A DNA stretch of 64,000 nucleotides from Ascochyta rabiei (Eukaryota > Ascomycota > Dothideomycetes > Pleosporales > Didymellaceae), in contig NC_082408.1 in NCBI RefSeq assembly GCF_004011695.2, positions 2,155,501-2,219,500 of the forward strand. Reading direction: 5' to 3'. Within the stretch, counting starts at the first letter, position 1. Each line of letters begins with the position of its first letter. Under the pieces are notes generated by a model, which saw only the letters and a list, made by a program, of their open reading frames with translations, searched no databases and had not been told where the DNA came from. A program made the position numbers and the translations under genes. Of the stretch, positions 22,549 to 34,215 are shown piece by piece.

Positions 22549-24128
22549 ATGGTCGTTGAACTTTTCACCCGGCAGGGCCCGGGACCTCTGCCGCCCCCGC
22601 CCCCACAAGAGTATCTGGATGAAAACCTTGCTCCAAAGATGCTAGCAGTGGACGGATGTTTTTTCGGAATGGCAGTCTTGTTTGTTCTGCTGCGCGTGTA
22701 CGTGCGGGCAGTCTTGCTCAAAACATTTGGCATTGATGGTTAGTCGCAAGTCGAACGGTGGATATGATGAGTACTGACTAGATAACGCCAGATTGGATCA
22801 TGGTACTTGCTGCGGTACGTCCCATGGAGAAAACCACTGCTCTGAGCATCTTGCTAATGTTTTGTTGCAGATTCTCAGCACAGCATGCTTTTCGCTGTTC
22901 GTTACGCTCACGAGGAACGGAGTAGGCCGCCATGCCGAATTCTACACCTATGTTCGCCCTGATCTTCTCACTGTCTTTTTCCAAGTCGCGTGGTGGTATG
23001 CATGGCTCGTTGTGGTAGCATACACCAGCATCAAGATATCGATTGCTTGCTTTCTGCTCCGATTGGCAAATCATCGCCGCCACTGGCGTTGGGTCCTATA
23101 CACCACTATCGGTACGTCGATTTGTGCTATCATGGATCGATAATTGACATGACCAGTCCTCCTCTTGCTCTTTACGGTCGGATCGGTGCTCTCACTCATT
23201 CTTCAATGTACACCTGTAAGAGCGGCCTGGGACTTCAGTTTGCGAGCACCGTTCGGGTATGAAATGCGAGAAACCATGTAGGAATCGTGGCTGACGATTC
23301 CAGGGATGCCGTGTGCTACTCGCCGACAACGTACCGGAATACGGGTGTCTTCAACTCGGGTATGGACTGGCATCTATGTCAATGTGTTCGGTAACTGACT
23401 TACAAGCGCAGTTTTCAATCTCTTCACGGATCTTTTACTGGCCCTTCTACCTATACCTATGGTTTGGAAGCTGCAAACAAACGTAAAGACGAGGATTTCG
23501 CTGTGCGTTGTGCTGGGACTCGGATTGTTGTACGTCAAACGGTTATGCTTAGCCACGGCATCGACATTCATCGCACGGAGACTAATGAAAAGCAGCGCCT
23601 GCGCGACCGCCGTGTACAAGATTCCACTTCAATACAGATTTTTCAGCGAGAAAGACTTCTCTGGCAAGGCTGCTTGGTACTACATCTGGCAACAGTAAGG
23701 ATTTTGGTTTCGGGCAAACGTATCATCTGACCATATCAAGGATTGAGATGAATGTGGGCATCATGGCTGCATGTCTCCCCACGCTCAAACCTCTCGCTGC
23801 CGAATTCTTTGGTGCGGTCAGCGCTCTGACATCTGGTGAGCGGTACGGCTCGCAATACGCCTCTCGTGGCCACTCAAAAGCACGCTCTCGACCGTATGTC
23901 TCGAATGGATACTTGAAGCAAACTGAGGGAAGTGGAACGCCATCGTACGTTTTGGAAGAGATGGATGCAAGGCGCGAAGCGGCAAGCCCCTCGAACCAAG
24001 GTCCTCTTGGTGACGGGCTAGCGTATATCGTGGGCCAGAGACGCGGAAGCAGCGCAGGGGAGAGTGATGAGAGCATTCTACGACAACACAAAGGAATCCT
24101 GAGAACGACGGAAGTGAGCATCTCGTAG
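22549..24128 (+). CDS. Fungal rhodopsin-domain seven-helix membrane protein (Pth11/Sat4 type)
   Basis: Eight exons (22549..22738, 22792..22814, 22871..23111, 23157..23256, 23304..23359, 23412..23529, 23596..23694, 23741..24128) join without frame conflict into 404 residues. Seven transmembrane helices are visible. The order of motifs (GIDDWIMVLAA in helix 2; FFQVAWWYAW; YTSIKISIACFLLR; CTPVRAAWD; NLFTDLLLALLPIPMVWKLQ; IEMNVGIMAACLPTLKPL) is that of the fungal rhodopsin-domain family that includes Pth11-like proteins. The extracellular CFEM domain of Pth11 itself is absent. The C-terminal 100 residues are polar and cytosolic. Family members are suspected GPCR-like sensors; the ligand is unknown. 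The 23-base second exon is unusually small but keeps the conserved DDW motif intact. Confidence 0.88.
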
Positions 24129-24666
24129 AAACTATACGGAATATGGCCAAGGTATTTCAGATATTTTTGACCTGCGAGGTAGACGGGCCGATGGCTGCGA
24201 TAGCGGTCATCTCGCGTCAGCCCTAGGTGCAGCCGAGTGTCAGTATCATGTACGATGTAACCCCAAATACCAGCTCTCTCGTACATATGCGCAACCATTT
24301 GAAGAGAGTAGAGCTCCTACCCGAGTCAGCGTTTCTAAGCCGCAGTTGTTCATCCATCTGTCTGGAGAACACAAACGACAGGTGCCTCGAGTAACTCGAA
24401 TTAACTGAGCCTATCCTAAATGACTCGCTCCCAAATAGAAGTCCTGGACGAAAGGATTTTCGGTATGTCTCAGGCAGATTGGTGATGGGAAGCAATTATG
24501 ACATTAAGATCTCCAGATCTTCGAGTGTTTCTTTGGAAGGGTCCCCACAAAGCAACGTCATGCCAAGTCAACCATCACTATTCTCCCGGCCCGACTTCCA
24601 TTGACTAGCAATAAAACCATGGTCACGTCCATGACATTGGGTTGTTCTCAGCCATAATCAACCGAT
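24129..24666. other. Intergenic, 538 bases, GH32 promoter
   Basis: No gene is seen. It contains the 3' flank of the rhodopsin-domain gene and the promoter of the GH32 gene. Confidence 0.4.
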
Positions 24667-26535
24667 ATGGTGATGCCGAAGTCACGTCTGGTGGTTTTGC
24701 TTGGAGGACTGGTCGCTGGACACGGTCTGCGCCGTCAAATAACCATTGATTATACAAGTGCTCCTCTCAATCTTTCGACACTGGCCAACAACTCACTATA
24801 CTCAACATGGCGTCCCAGAGCACACGTTCTCCCTTCCTATGGTCAAATTGGTGACCCGTGTATGCACTATACAGATCCGAAGACCGGTCTGTTTCACGTG
24901 GGCTACCTCCACGAGGGCGCGTCCGGCGCCACGACTGGCGACCTTGTCACGTACGATGATCTGAATCTGAATTCATCACCTTTCATTCGTCCGGGCGGCA
25001 TCAACGACCCGGTAGCAGTGTTCGACGGAAGTGTAATCGAACGTGGGATCAACGGGACACCAACCCTACTCTATACAAGCGTAAGCTATCTTCCAATCCA
25101 ATGGACGGTGGCATATACCAAAGGCAGCGAGACACAATCCCTAGCTATTGCGACAGACGGCGGTCTGAACTTCACAAAACTGGAACACGGTCCGGTAATT
25201 CCAAGCCCGCCTTTCGCTGTGAATGTAACTGGCTTCCGCGACCCATTCGTGTTCCAAAGCCCTCAGATCGACGGCCTACTGAAGAAGGCGAATGGTACTC
25301 ATTACACGATCATTTCTGGCGGAGTGCATAGCCAAGGCCCGAGTCTCTTCCTATATGCTGAATACGGCGATGAAGCCGGCAACTTCCAAACCTGGGAGTA
25401 TCTCGGTCAGTGGTGGCATGAGGAAGCCAACACTACATGGACAGAGGATGGTTGGGCCGGACGCTGGGGCTTCAATTTCGAAGTCGGCAACTTTTTCGCT
25501 CTGAGCCGGGACGGCTTTGACCCCAACGGCGAGCTCTTTGTCACGCTGGGCGCAGAATGGAGTTTCGATCCCATCGTACCTCAGGTCTCTGACAACCGAG
25601 AGATGCTGTGGGTGGCCGGCACGCAATCACTGGTCAATGGCTCACTCAGGTTCGAGCCAACTATGGCTGGAAGACTGGACGCTGGGCGATCGGCATATGC
25701 TGCTGCAGGCAAGGCTGTGCTCTCGACCTCCCAAGCTAGCCAGAAAAGCGGCGCACCTGACCGCTTTCTGACTTACCTCTGGTTGACTGGAGATTTCTAT
25801 GGTACGCTTGAATTTCCCAAAGCGCAACAAAACTGGACTGGATCACTCTTACTCCCGAGGGAGTTGTCTGTAGGTTACGTAAACGTCGTCGACAATGAAC
25901 TCGCAAGGGAAAAGGGAGCGTGGAGAATCGAGACCGAACATGACAACGGAACGCTGACGCTAGCAACACTACATCAACAAATCGCGCGGGAGCCGCTGGC
26001 TGCGTTCAAATCCAATGCTACCAAGCTCATCACGCAGCCTGGATGCCGCAGATCATCAGGCGCTCGCTTCGATGTTAGCCCCGAGAGCAAGCACTATGTG
26101 CTCTCCACGTCCATAACCTTCCCTGCACGGGCTGACGAGATCAAAGCTGGTTTCGAGATTCTCTCCGGGGCTCACGAGACCACGCGTATCTATTACCAGT
26201 TCTCTAACGAGAGCCTTATTGTCGATCGATCCAACTCATCTGCAGCCGCAGCCACGACGCCGGGGATTAACACAGACAACGAAAGTGGGAAATTCCGCCT
26301 CTTCGATGTCCCAGACGGCAACAGTTCCACGATTGAGACTTTGCGTATCACAATTGTGGTGGATGGTGGGGTAGTGGAAGTGCATGTGAATGACCGTTTT
26401 GCGCTCAGCACCTGGATTTGGACATGGTTCGAAGACAGCAGACATATTCGATTCATCGCGGAGGGTGGCGAGGTTGAATTCAGCGAAGTGACTATATGGG
26501 AGGGCCTCGTGGACGCATGGCCGCAGCGCGCTTGA
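24667..26535 (+). CDS. GH32 beta-fructofuranosidase / fructosyltransferase, secreted
   Basis: An intronless 622-residue enzyme of glycoside hydrolase family 32, which cleaves or transfers beta-fructosyl groups from sucrose and fructans. A hydrophobic N-terminus (about residues 6-20) is a likely signal peptide, and there are many N-glycosylation sequons. The five-bladed propeller shows the nucleophile at D63 in IGDPCMHY, the RDP motif at 191-193 (GFRDPFVF) and the likely acid/base E272 in GFNFEVGN. The usual NDPNG box is thus GDPC, as in the fungal fructosyltransferase-like subgroup, and the acid/base is not followed by the common cysteine. A C-terminal beta-sandwich (about residues 440-620) is present. 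Together with the sugar transporter at 14.8 kb it suggests sucrose use. An in-frame ATG two codons downstream is an equally plausible start. Confidence 0.92.
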   Translation: MVMPKSRLVVLLGGLVAGHGLRRQITIDYTSAPLNLSTLANNSLYSTWRPRAHVLPSYGQIGDPCMHYTDPKTGLFHVGYLHEGASGATTGDLVTYDDLNLNSSPFIRPGGINDPVAVFDGSVIERGINGTPTLLYTSVSYLPIQWTVAYTKGSETQSLAIATDGGLNFTKLEHGPVIPSPPFAVNVTGFRDPFVFQSPQIDGLLKKANGTHYTIISGGVHSQGPSLFLYAEYGDEAGNFQTWEYLGQWWHEEANTTWTEDGWAGRWGFNFEVGNFFALSRDGFDPNGELFVTLGAEWSFDPIVPQVSDNREMLWVAGTQSLVNGSLRFEPTMAGRLDAGRSAYAAAGKAVLSTSQASQKSGAPDRFLTYLWLTGDFYGTLEFPKAQQNWTGSLLLPRELSVGYVNVVDNELAREKGAWRIETEHDNGTLTLATLHQQIAREPLAAFKSNATKLITQPGCRRSSGARFDVSPESKHYVLSTSITFPARADEIKAGFEILSGAHETTRIYYQFSNESLIVDRSNSSAAAATTPGINTDNESGKFRLFDVPDGNSSTIETLRITIVVDGGVVEVHVNDRFALSTWIWTWFEDSRHIRFIAEGGEVEFSEVTIWEGLVDAWPQRA

Positions 26536-27595
26536 TATGGTAACGCAAAACATCATGGGAACCTTAGTATCATCAGATTCGCAGTCTTTCCGGTCACCTG
26601 CAGGCCAGCATGTCCTCAACACGTTTGTACTAGCTTTGGGCTTCGAGGTTACTGTTTAGTGGTCGATGCTGAGCGCGGTATTTCTTCGATCGATCTGGGA
26701 ACAAAGAAGATGCTGTCAGTTACTGCTGTCCAAATATTACAAGCGTATGAGAGAACCATGATTGAGATACGTGCTCTGCTGACTGCTTGTGAGCATCGTA
26801 CATGTATCGCCGACGTGCAGCGGCGAAGCATGATAGCGTGCGGGATGTATCTTGAAGTCCTGCTTCGAGCTGATCGCAAAGCATCATCACCCTTCAACAC
26901 TTTCTCTGCTGGACATCAACTTCTGGCATGAGCTTGTGTCTGTAGTATAGATGCAGATCAAGGACCGAGGCCCGGAGCTTGCGCTTTCCCCCAGACGCAC
27001 GGTCTTGCGGTATCTCCGCAGTCGTCCCGTAGACCCACCCTACCCCATATTTCCATATTCTTCGCGCTTTCACACCCCTTTGTTCGGTCCAGAACGCCCA
27101 TCCCGCCATTCGTGGAATAAAAACGGAACGACGGCTTCGAACCGCAACAACCCGGCAGTGCGCCTGGGCCTCCAATTTCTGCACCACTCAAAAGCATGCC
27201 GAGACGCCTTAGCGACGCTTCAACGATCTTAGCCTCCAAGATTAAGCCGGTGGCGGGCTTGGTCTAAGCTTAATGCATGGTAGTCCTGCTGACCGTATCT
27301 CAAAGGTCACCAGCGTATTGGCCCACCAGATAGCAATCATAGTTATTGAAACGCGCAGGGGAAGAACATCCTAATTCGTGGATTCGAATAGCCCGGCAAA
27401 GTGGCTTCTTCTGGCCGCGATGATTGCGACATATTCGCATGGAGCCTGTGCGCCTCAATAATTTCCCACCATGATCCAGCCGGTACAGCCGGCGCAAATC
27501 CCACATATTAGCCGTACCCCAGACGTCTTACCCCGGAGCTTCTCCAGATAGCTCTCCTTCTCCATCTTCTTTGCAGCCCCTAGCCATCCGGAAAC
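26536..27595. other. Intergenic, 1.06 kb
   Basis: Overlapping short frames on both strands at about 26650-26930 have no recognisable product. A CT-rich leader lies immediately before the permease start at 27596. Confidence 0.4.
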
Positions 27596-29302
27596 ATGGC
27601 CTCAGCAGAGAAGCAGAACATGGCTCACATTGAGCACTCGCCCAACAGCTCTACCGACAATACAGCTGGCCTTGCTGTTGCTCTCGAGGAAGGCAAAGAC
27701 CCAGGCCTAAGCGACGCTCATCTTTGTTCCGACGCCGACAGTAAACGCATTCTGCGCAAGACAGACATCTACATGCTTTCGCTCCTCTGCATGGTCTACT
27801 TCCTCCAGTCAGCAGACAAAGGCATCATCGGTCTGACGGCCGTGTATGGACTCAAGACGGACGCGAAGCTCAAGGGCAATGATTACTCCAACATTGGCAA
27901 CATTGGTTACTACGCGCAACTGGCAGTGCAGCCTCTTGCTGCGTGGATACTCGTCAAGGCCCGATACCGCCAGGTCCTTCCCGTCATCATTACTTGTTGG
28001 GGCATCTCTGTCGCTGGTGGTCTTGCTGGATCTAGGAACTACGCGGGCCTGCTTGCGTCTCGTTTCTTCCTTGGTGCCTTTGAGGCCGCTGTCGTCCCAC
28101 TGTTCTCGGTCATCACCATTGCTTTTTACAGGCGCTCAGAGCAGCCCTTCCGTGTCGCCTGCTGGTACAGCTGCTATGGTCTCAGCACCCTGCTTAGTGC
28201 GCCCATAGTTTACGGCTTTGGTCGCATTCACTCGCACACCCTCTACCGGTACCAGATCGTATACCTCTTCTTTGGTCTCTTCACTATCGTCATCGGCCTC
28301 ATCACATACTGGTGGGCACACGACAGCCCTGGGGAGGCTCGTTTCCTGTCACCCGAGGATCGACTCAAGGCTGTTGACCGACTGAAGGCCAACCAGCAGG
28401 GTATCGTTTCGCACAAGTTCAACTGGAAGCACGTCTGGGAGGCCTGGTCGGAGCCAAAGTACTGGCTGTACATGAGTATGTGTTCCATGAGAGGAAGTTA
28501 TATCTATTATGCTAACTTTGTCTCTAGTCATGGTTATCGCCGTCAACGCGGGTGCTTCAGTCTCCTCAGTCTTCGGATCCATTATCCTCCAAAACCTGGC
28601 TGGCTTCACCCCTGACGAGGCTGTGCTACTTAATATGCCATTTGGTGCACTCCAATTCGTGTCCATTCTTCTCGCCTCTTGGCTGGCATACCGATTCAAA
28701 CGCAAATCGCCCTTCTTGCTTGCCCTCGTTACTATTGTGATCGTTGGAGTGGCCTTGTTGGTCGCCCTGCCGAAGAACAAGGCGAACAAGGGCGGTTTGC
28801 TTGCTGGTTACTACTTGATCGCTTTCGTCTTCGCAATCAACCCTCTGCTTATCTCCTGGATGGGTGGTAACTGCGCCGGTCAGACTAAGAAGGCTATCTA
28901 CTACACTTCTTTCAACGCCGGTAATTCGATCGGCAACATCATCACACCCTACATCTTCGATTCAAAGTTTGCTCCTCAATACGTACGTATCCAAAATGCC
29001 CTCGCATGTTCGCGGTATGTGGGTATGTGAATGCATAACTGACTGTGCTCCAGGTGAACGCTCTCAAGGGCATCATGATCATCTGGTGTATCTTGTGGGG
29101 TGTAGTTGTTCTTCAGATTTTGCTCATCACAAGGATGCAGAAGAAGAAGGGAGACCAACGCGAGGCAGCTGGTCTTCCTAGGGATTTCGTTGATCACTCT
29201 ATGGACGACACATTCCAAGAGGCCGGTGCCGAGGTTCACGGCGAGAATGGTCTTGCCGACATGACGGACAAGGAGAACCTGTACTTCCGATATCTGTTGT
29301 AG
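27596..29302 (+). CDS. MFS permease, allantoate/nicotinate (ACS, Dal5/Tna1-like) family
   Basis: Exons 27596..28475, 28528..28982 and 29054..29302 give 527 residues. Twelve transmembrane helices are predicted, with the family landmarks RKTDIYMLSLLCMVYFLQ before helix 1, SRFFLGAFEAAVVP in helix 4, FYRRSEQPFRVACWYS after it, and the signature GGNCAGQTKKA and FNAGNSIGNIITPYIF in the second half. These are characteristic of the anion:cation symporter group, whose fungal members import allantoate, nicotinate, pantothenate, dipeptides or related small organic anions. The precise substrate cannot be read from sequence. The C-terminal tail is polar and ends DKENLYFRYLL. Splice phases agree at both junctions. 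It may serve nitrogen or vitamin scavenging alongside the secreted esterases downstream, which is inference. Confidence 0.9.
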
Positions 29303-30070
29303 GTGGAACAGCAGGCCAAACGCAATAATGCTTTGTAGTCTTGTAATATGTAATTAGAAGGAATTGTAAAGATCCCTGCTAGAACAATCTTACAGAGCTA
29401 ATGTTACATAGATTCCCTAAAGCCACGCATGATGTCTGTTGGCTGCAGTCTGGAGGGCACGCTTGTTGTGCCGACTCCCACAACTCAACAATGGAGCTGC
29501 ACATCTGTGGTCATTCCTCCCATTCCACATGCTAATAAGCCGGCTTACGACCGTCAGTTGCATTCAGGTGGACTTCGCAATCCTCAAAGCTTCTCCAAAT
29601 TGACTTCTCGATCTCCACGTCCAATCAACCTCGGTTGGCATGACCTGCAATGTAGACACTCAGTTGGTAGTCTTGCTTCATGCGGTTGACCACCGCAGGA
29701 TGCCGTCAGGCGCATAGTATAAGTGCAAGCGCAGATCGAATGCGCACGGCGAAACGGGATTCCTCCGCACGAAGCCTTTGGTCCATCACGGCATTCCCAC
29801 AGAGTACATGCTGGAGAAATAACATTACTCGATGCTGTCCGACGCGAATCGGCTGTAGCAACGTCTGGCGGTGGATACCATACGCGCCGAGCGTCTATGT
29901 AGATGCATCACGATAACGTCCGGTAACACCAGTCCCCCACTCCTGCGCGCAGCAACCCCGCATGTTCACCGCCTCTTCTGGAATGAAGTTCAAAAGGAAT
30001 CATCAATTTGTTTTGGTTACCTCAAATTCGAGAACGTCTGTGCCTCAAGACGCCCAAACACCATCTCCTC
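29303..30070. other. Intergenic, 770 bases
   Basis: Nothing coding is supported. It holds the permease 3' end and the carboxylesterase promoter. Confidence 0.4.
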
Positions 30071-31653
30071 ATGATGAACCCTCTTTTTCTCTCTGCTTTG
30101 CCAGTCGCGCATGCTCTGAGCTCATTGCTCGTAAACACTTCATCGGGATTTGTTCACGGCGGCATCGATGCAATCACACCCAATGTGGTACAGTTTCTCG
30201 GAATACCGTATGCCGAGCAGCCTGTCGGTGCACGACGTTGGCTACCATCGATTTCCAAGGCTCGTGACAATGAAAGAATATTCGATGCTACGCGATTTGG
30301 ACCTTCATGTCCACAATACGATTCCAATAAGCCCAATACGTGGTCAGTGGATGCTCCAGAATTTAAGATTGTACCTCGAGACTACCAAGGAGAAGACTGC
30401 CTATCCGTAAACATCTGGGCACCACTGCAGGGAGATGGAGCTTGTGCACCAGGGGTTAAAGGGCTGCCGGTGATTGCCTGGATTCATGGAGGCTCTTTCC
30501 AAACCGGTGGTGCATCGACCCCATACCATATCCCGAGTCGCTGGGTTGAAAGAAGCCGAAAGCACATTGTAGTTGGGATCAAGTAAGATCACGCATACGT
30601 AATCGTGCTCGTATTGAACCTAACAATGAATCCAGCTATCGACTCAACATATTTGGATGGCCCAGTGCAGCGGGTCTAAACGCAGATGAGCAGAATCTTG
30701 GATACCTAGATCAGAGGCTTGCTGTGGAGTGGATAAGAGACAACATTGCCAACTTCGGAGGAGATCCAGACCGAATCACGCTCTGGGGACATTCCGCAGG
30801 ATCGGTATCTGTTGATAGCTACAGTTTCACGTATCCGCATGATCCCATCGTGTCGGGAATGATCATGAGCTCCGGCACAGCCCAGTCAGTCGTCGACTTT
30901 CCACCGCCAAACTTCACAGCTGTTGCAGAGAACTTTCGCTGCAATGACTCCAATTCAACAGCCGAACTCGCGTGCATGCGAGGTGTGCCCTCTCGAGACA
31001 TCATGGCCTATCTCAAGCAACGCCTCGACAACGGAACGACCCCCAGCATTTCGTTTACTCCGGTCACAGATAACCGCACCTCATGGGCCAATTTTACTAC
31101 ACGTGCGCTGTCTGGCAAGTTCATACACAAGCCCGCCATCATCGGTACCACCGTGAATGAGTGGGCACCCTTCCTGCCCTACAACCGGACTCTTGGGCCT
31201 AATCAGACTGTTGCAGACAACGGCACACTGAGAGTCTTCCTTTGCCCATCGGTCCTCACTACCCATGAGCGATATGCTGGCGGCAAAGCCACTACATTCC
31301 GGTATCTGTATGGTGGCAATTTCTCAAACATTGCACCAAGGTGGTGGGAAGGCGCATACCACTCAGCAGACCTGCCTCTAGTCTTTGGAACGCATGGTAT
31401 CGCACGAAGCAACTCGACGCCGCTTGAGATTACTGTCAGTGAGCAGATGCAGGATTACTGGTTGGCTTTTGCAGAAGACCCAGTGAACGGACTGCCGGCC
31501 ATGGGATGGAAAGGATATGCCGGGAACTCAAAGGGTGAAAGCGTATTGCTCGGATGGGAGGACAAAGCTGTTCAGCCCATCACGGACATTGAGTTGGAGT
31601 CTGCTTGCGATGAAGGGGTGCCCAACGGGAAGCCTAACCCTCCAGTCAGTTGA
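30071..31653 (+). CDS. Carboxylesterase, type B (alpha/beta hydrolase), secreted
   Basis: Exons 30071..30582 and 30636..31653 give 509 residues. The start codon at 30071 (a second ATG follows directly) precedes a hydrophobic stretch that is a likely signal peptide. The type B carboxylesterase pattern is complete: EDCLSVNIW, an oxyanion-hole HGGSF, nucleophile elbow GHSAGS with S224, acid E346 in TTVNEWAPF and base H413 in AYHSADLPLVFG. The protein carries at least eight Asn-X-Ser/Thr sequons, consistent with secretion. The splice junction restores INYRLNIFGW, a conserved segment. It hydrolyses carboxylic esters, with the natural substrate unknown; it is somewhat shorter at the C-terminus than many lipases of the family. 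A second, unrelated esterase-like gene follows in the same orientation. Confidence 0.9.
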
Positions 31654-32139
31654 AAACATGGATGCAATGATGGGTCGAGACTGGAAAAAGCTTGTGATTC
31701 GCCGTCTTCGATCATTTGATAATAGGATGCTCCCTGGCACAGCAGTTTTCAAAGCTGAACGAGCACGTGGGTAGACTTGTCACCCGGGATGATGGCACCT
31801 GAGAATCCGAGAGATAGGTACCGTCTGTTCCTGCGCTAGCGACCCGACGACCGTAGAGTGGAATCGCGCTTGTCGCAATACCTTCCTACCGTCGATCTAT
31901 CTTGCCAAGCGACGTTTCTTGCTGGCCCTTATCCTGCTTCCACATGCATGGGCAGCCAGCCAAACCTCGCGCCTTCTTCATTGAGTTAATGCTTCTGCTA
32001 GCTCAAAGCCTTCACCGTCATGTAATCATTGCTTCGTCTCATATCAAAAAGCTTGTGTTCCCAGCGACAACATGGCCAAGCGTCACTTTCAGGTTGACCT
32101 GGCGTTTGATTCAAGAGGGGGTGTTGTTCATCTGACGAA
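31654..32139. other. Intergenic, 486 bases
   Basis: No gene is supported. It includes the promoter of the 691-residue esterase-like gene. Confidence 0.4.
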
Positions 32140-34215
32140 ATGTTGAAGGTCCTCTGCCTCGTGGCACTCGCTGTGGGCGCGTCAGCCGTAGCTACAGTCA
32201 AGGCCCATGTCGAGCGCGACTACAACGCCAATCTCAACGTCAAACTCTCAGTGGCAAGCGGTCTTCTGGACGCTCCAACTGACGGCCGCATCGTGTTGAT
32301 GTTCGCGCCGAACGGGACTGATCCCCTCAATGACACAGATGTTACGTCTTCTCCCAGCAAGATCTTCGGAAAGAACGTATATAGATTCGGTTCAAACGAG
32401 ACGATCACACTCTCGGGGGGAAACAATGACACTACCCCAACTGGTGTTTTTGGCTGGCCTAACGTCAGCCTGAGCGATATCGACCCGGGTACTTACAGCG
32501 TGCAAGCGTTCCTCACCAGGTACGAGACAGTGACCCGCAGCGATGGTTCGAAAGTCAGCGTTCGGTTCCCGTGCGGTGACGGTGCGCCAGATGTCAACGG
32601 ATTCGGTAGTCTGATCACACCCGCTACGGACATCGAGATCTCTGGAGGTGCGCAGACTTTTGAGCTGACCTTCAACAACATCACGAAGGCGGAGTCTTTC
32701 GCTGGTAAAGAGGTCGGCGGATGTAACCAAGGCAACTACAAAGAGACCGACAAGCTGAAGCACGTCAAGATTCGCAGCAAGAAACTGAGCAAGTTTTGGG
32801 GTCGCGACATGTACGTTGGTGCCAACGTTGTTCTGCCTGCTGGATACGACGCAAACGACACGAAGACCCGATACCCTGTCATCTACAACCAGGGTCACTG
32901 GCCAGACGATGGAGGAGCCTACAGGTACGGCGTGAACAAGACTTTCACAGCGGCCTGGGATGCAGGCGTGATTCCTGCTACCAATACAACAGCAGAGCGT
33001 CCAGCGCCCAAATTCGTCCTCGTTACGTTCCGCCACGAGGCGCCTTACTACGATGACTCGTATGCTGTAAACACAGCAAACTTGGGGCCGTACGGCGACG
33101 CCATTAATGAAGAGCTGATTCCGTACATGGAAGATGAATTCCACACCATCCGCGCACCTTATGCGCGAGTCCAGGACGGCGGAAGCACGGGCGGATGGGA
33201 AAGTATCGCCAACGTCGTGTACCGTCCGGACCTCTTTGGCGTGTGCTTCTCATCATACCCGGACTCCCTGGACTTCCACCGGCATCAGGACATTGAGCTG
33301 TACAGCGCAGCCAACGCATACCAGCGTGCCGATGGCAGTCTCGTGCCGAGCATCCGCACGTTCGAAAACGGCAGCGAAGTGATCCTGGCCACAGCCGCGC
33401 AGGAGAACCACTGGGAACTGGCCTTTGGCACGGCGTCGCGCTCATCCAACCAGTGGGATATTTGGAATGCTGTGTTTGGCGTGCAGGGCTACAACAACTA
33501 CCCACTGGAGCCGTGGGACAAAGTGACTGGCGAGATCTACCCAGAGGCAGTCGACTTCTGGAAGCTGTTCGATCTCAGCGCGTACATTGTCGCCAACTTC
33601 AACTCGTCGCGCAACCTCGGCGCCGCGCTCGCCGGCCGTCTCTTCGTCTACGTCGGCACGTGGGACGACTACTTCCTCAACGAAGGCGTCATGGAGTTCC
33701 AGAAGCGCACCGATGCCGTCGGTGGCCCGGGGTGGGCTAACGTCACCATCCTGCCGGAGAAACCGCACGGGGGCAACTACCAGGCGCGTGGGATCTGGGA
33801 CTACCTTGAGTTGGTCGACGGGTGGGTCAAAGACCACGCTCCCGGTGGCGCGAACCCGCTCACGGCCTCGGCGACCGCTGCATCGACGCGCGGAAACGTG
33901 TGGGACGAGGTCATCGCGAACGGCGGCCGTAAAGCAGCCATCGAGCGGCAGGCAGACCCCGAGATCCACGGCGGCAAAGCAAAGGTCGGCCAGAACGTGT
34001 CTGCGAGCGTCGGCCGCTGGGACCCCGGCGTCAAGCTCACGGCGCAGTGGGTGCTCAACAGCAAGCACACGGGCGCGTCGTTTGGCACCGCCCAGGGTGC
34101 TAACGTCACGTGTGCGCCGACTGCGACGGGCCATGTGCAGCTGCTGGTAACAGGCGAGAAGCGCAACTATGTGACCGAGACGCGGAAGAGCGCGAGGGTG
34201 CTTGTCGTGCGGTAG
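32140..34215 (+). CDS. Secreted esterase-like protein (putative esterase, esterase D-type fold)
   Basis: A single exon of 691 residues with a signal peptide (about residues 1-17). Residues 25-185 look like a beta-rich domain (DPGTYSVQAFL) that precedes an alpha/beta-hydrolase domain of the putative-esterase (PF00756-like) type, recognisable by YPVIYNQGHWPDD (245-257) and a nucleophile-elbow-like DGGSTGGWES with S349. KPHGGNY near residue 545 may supply the catalytic histidine. A C-terminal region (about 590-690) resembles a small beta domain. There are many sequons. I recognise the fold but no characterised enzyme of this architecture. It may act on plant-wall or polyester substrates, which is inference only. 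It shares orientation and secretion with the carboxylesterase upstream. Confidence 0.75.
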   Translation: MLKVLCLVALAVGASAVATVKAHVERDYNANLNVKLSVASGLLDAPTDGRIVLMFAPNGTDPLNDTDVTSSPSKIFGKNVYRFGSNETITLSGGNNDTTPTGVFGWPNVSLSDIDPGTYSVQAFLTRYETVTRSDGSKVSVRFPCGDGAPDVNGFGSLITPATDIEISGGAQTFELTFNNITKAESFAGKEVGGCNQGNYKETDKLKHVKIRSKKLSKFWGRDMYVGANVVLPAGYDANDTKTRYPVIYNQGHWPDDGGAYRYGVNKTFTAAWDAGVIPATNTTAERPAPKFVLVTFRHEAPYYDDSYAVNTANLGPYGDAINEELIPYMEDEFHTIRAPYARVQDGGSTGGWESIANVVYRPDLFGVCFSSYPDSLDFHRHQDIELYSAANAYQRADGSLVPSIRTFENGSEVILATAAQENHWELAFGTASRSSNQWDIWNAVFGVQGYNNYPLEPWDKVTGEIYPEAVDFWKLFDLSAYIVANFNSSRNLGAALAGRLFVYVGTWDDYFLNEGVMEFQKRTDAVGGPGWANVTILPEKPHGGNYQARGIWDYLELVDGWVKDHAPGGANPLTASATAASTRGNVWDEVIANGGRKAAIERQADPEIHGGKAKVGQNVSASVGRWDPGVKLTAQWVLNSKHTGASFGTAQGANVTCAPTATGHVQLLVTGEKRNYVTETRKSARVLVVR

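Noticed and set aside
26649..26931. Overlapping frames on both strands downstream of the GH32 gene
   Set aside because: Conflicting frames of similar length without recognisable product; probably chance.
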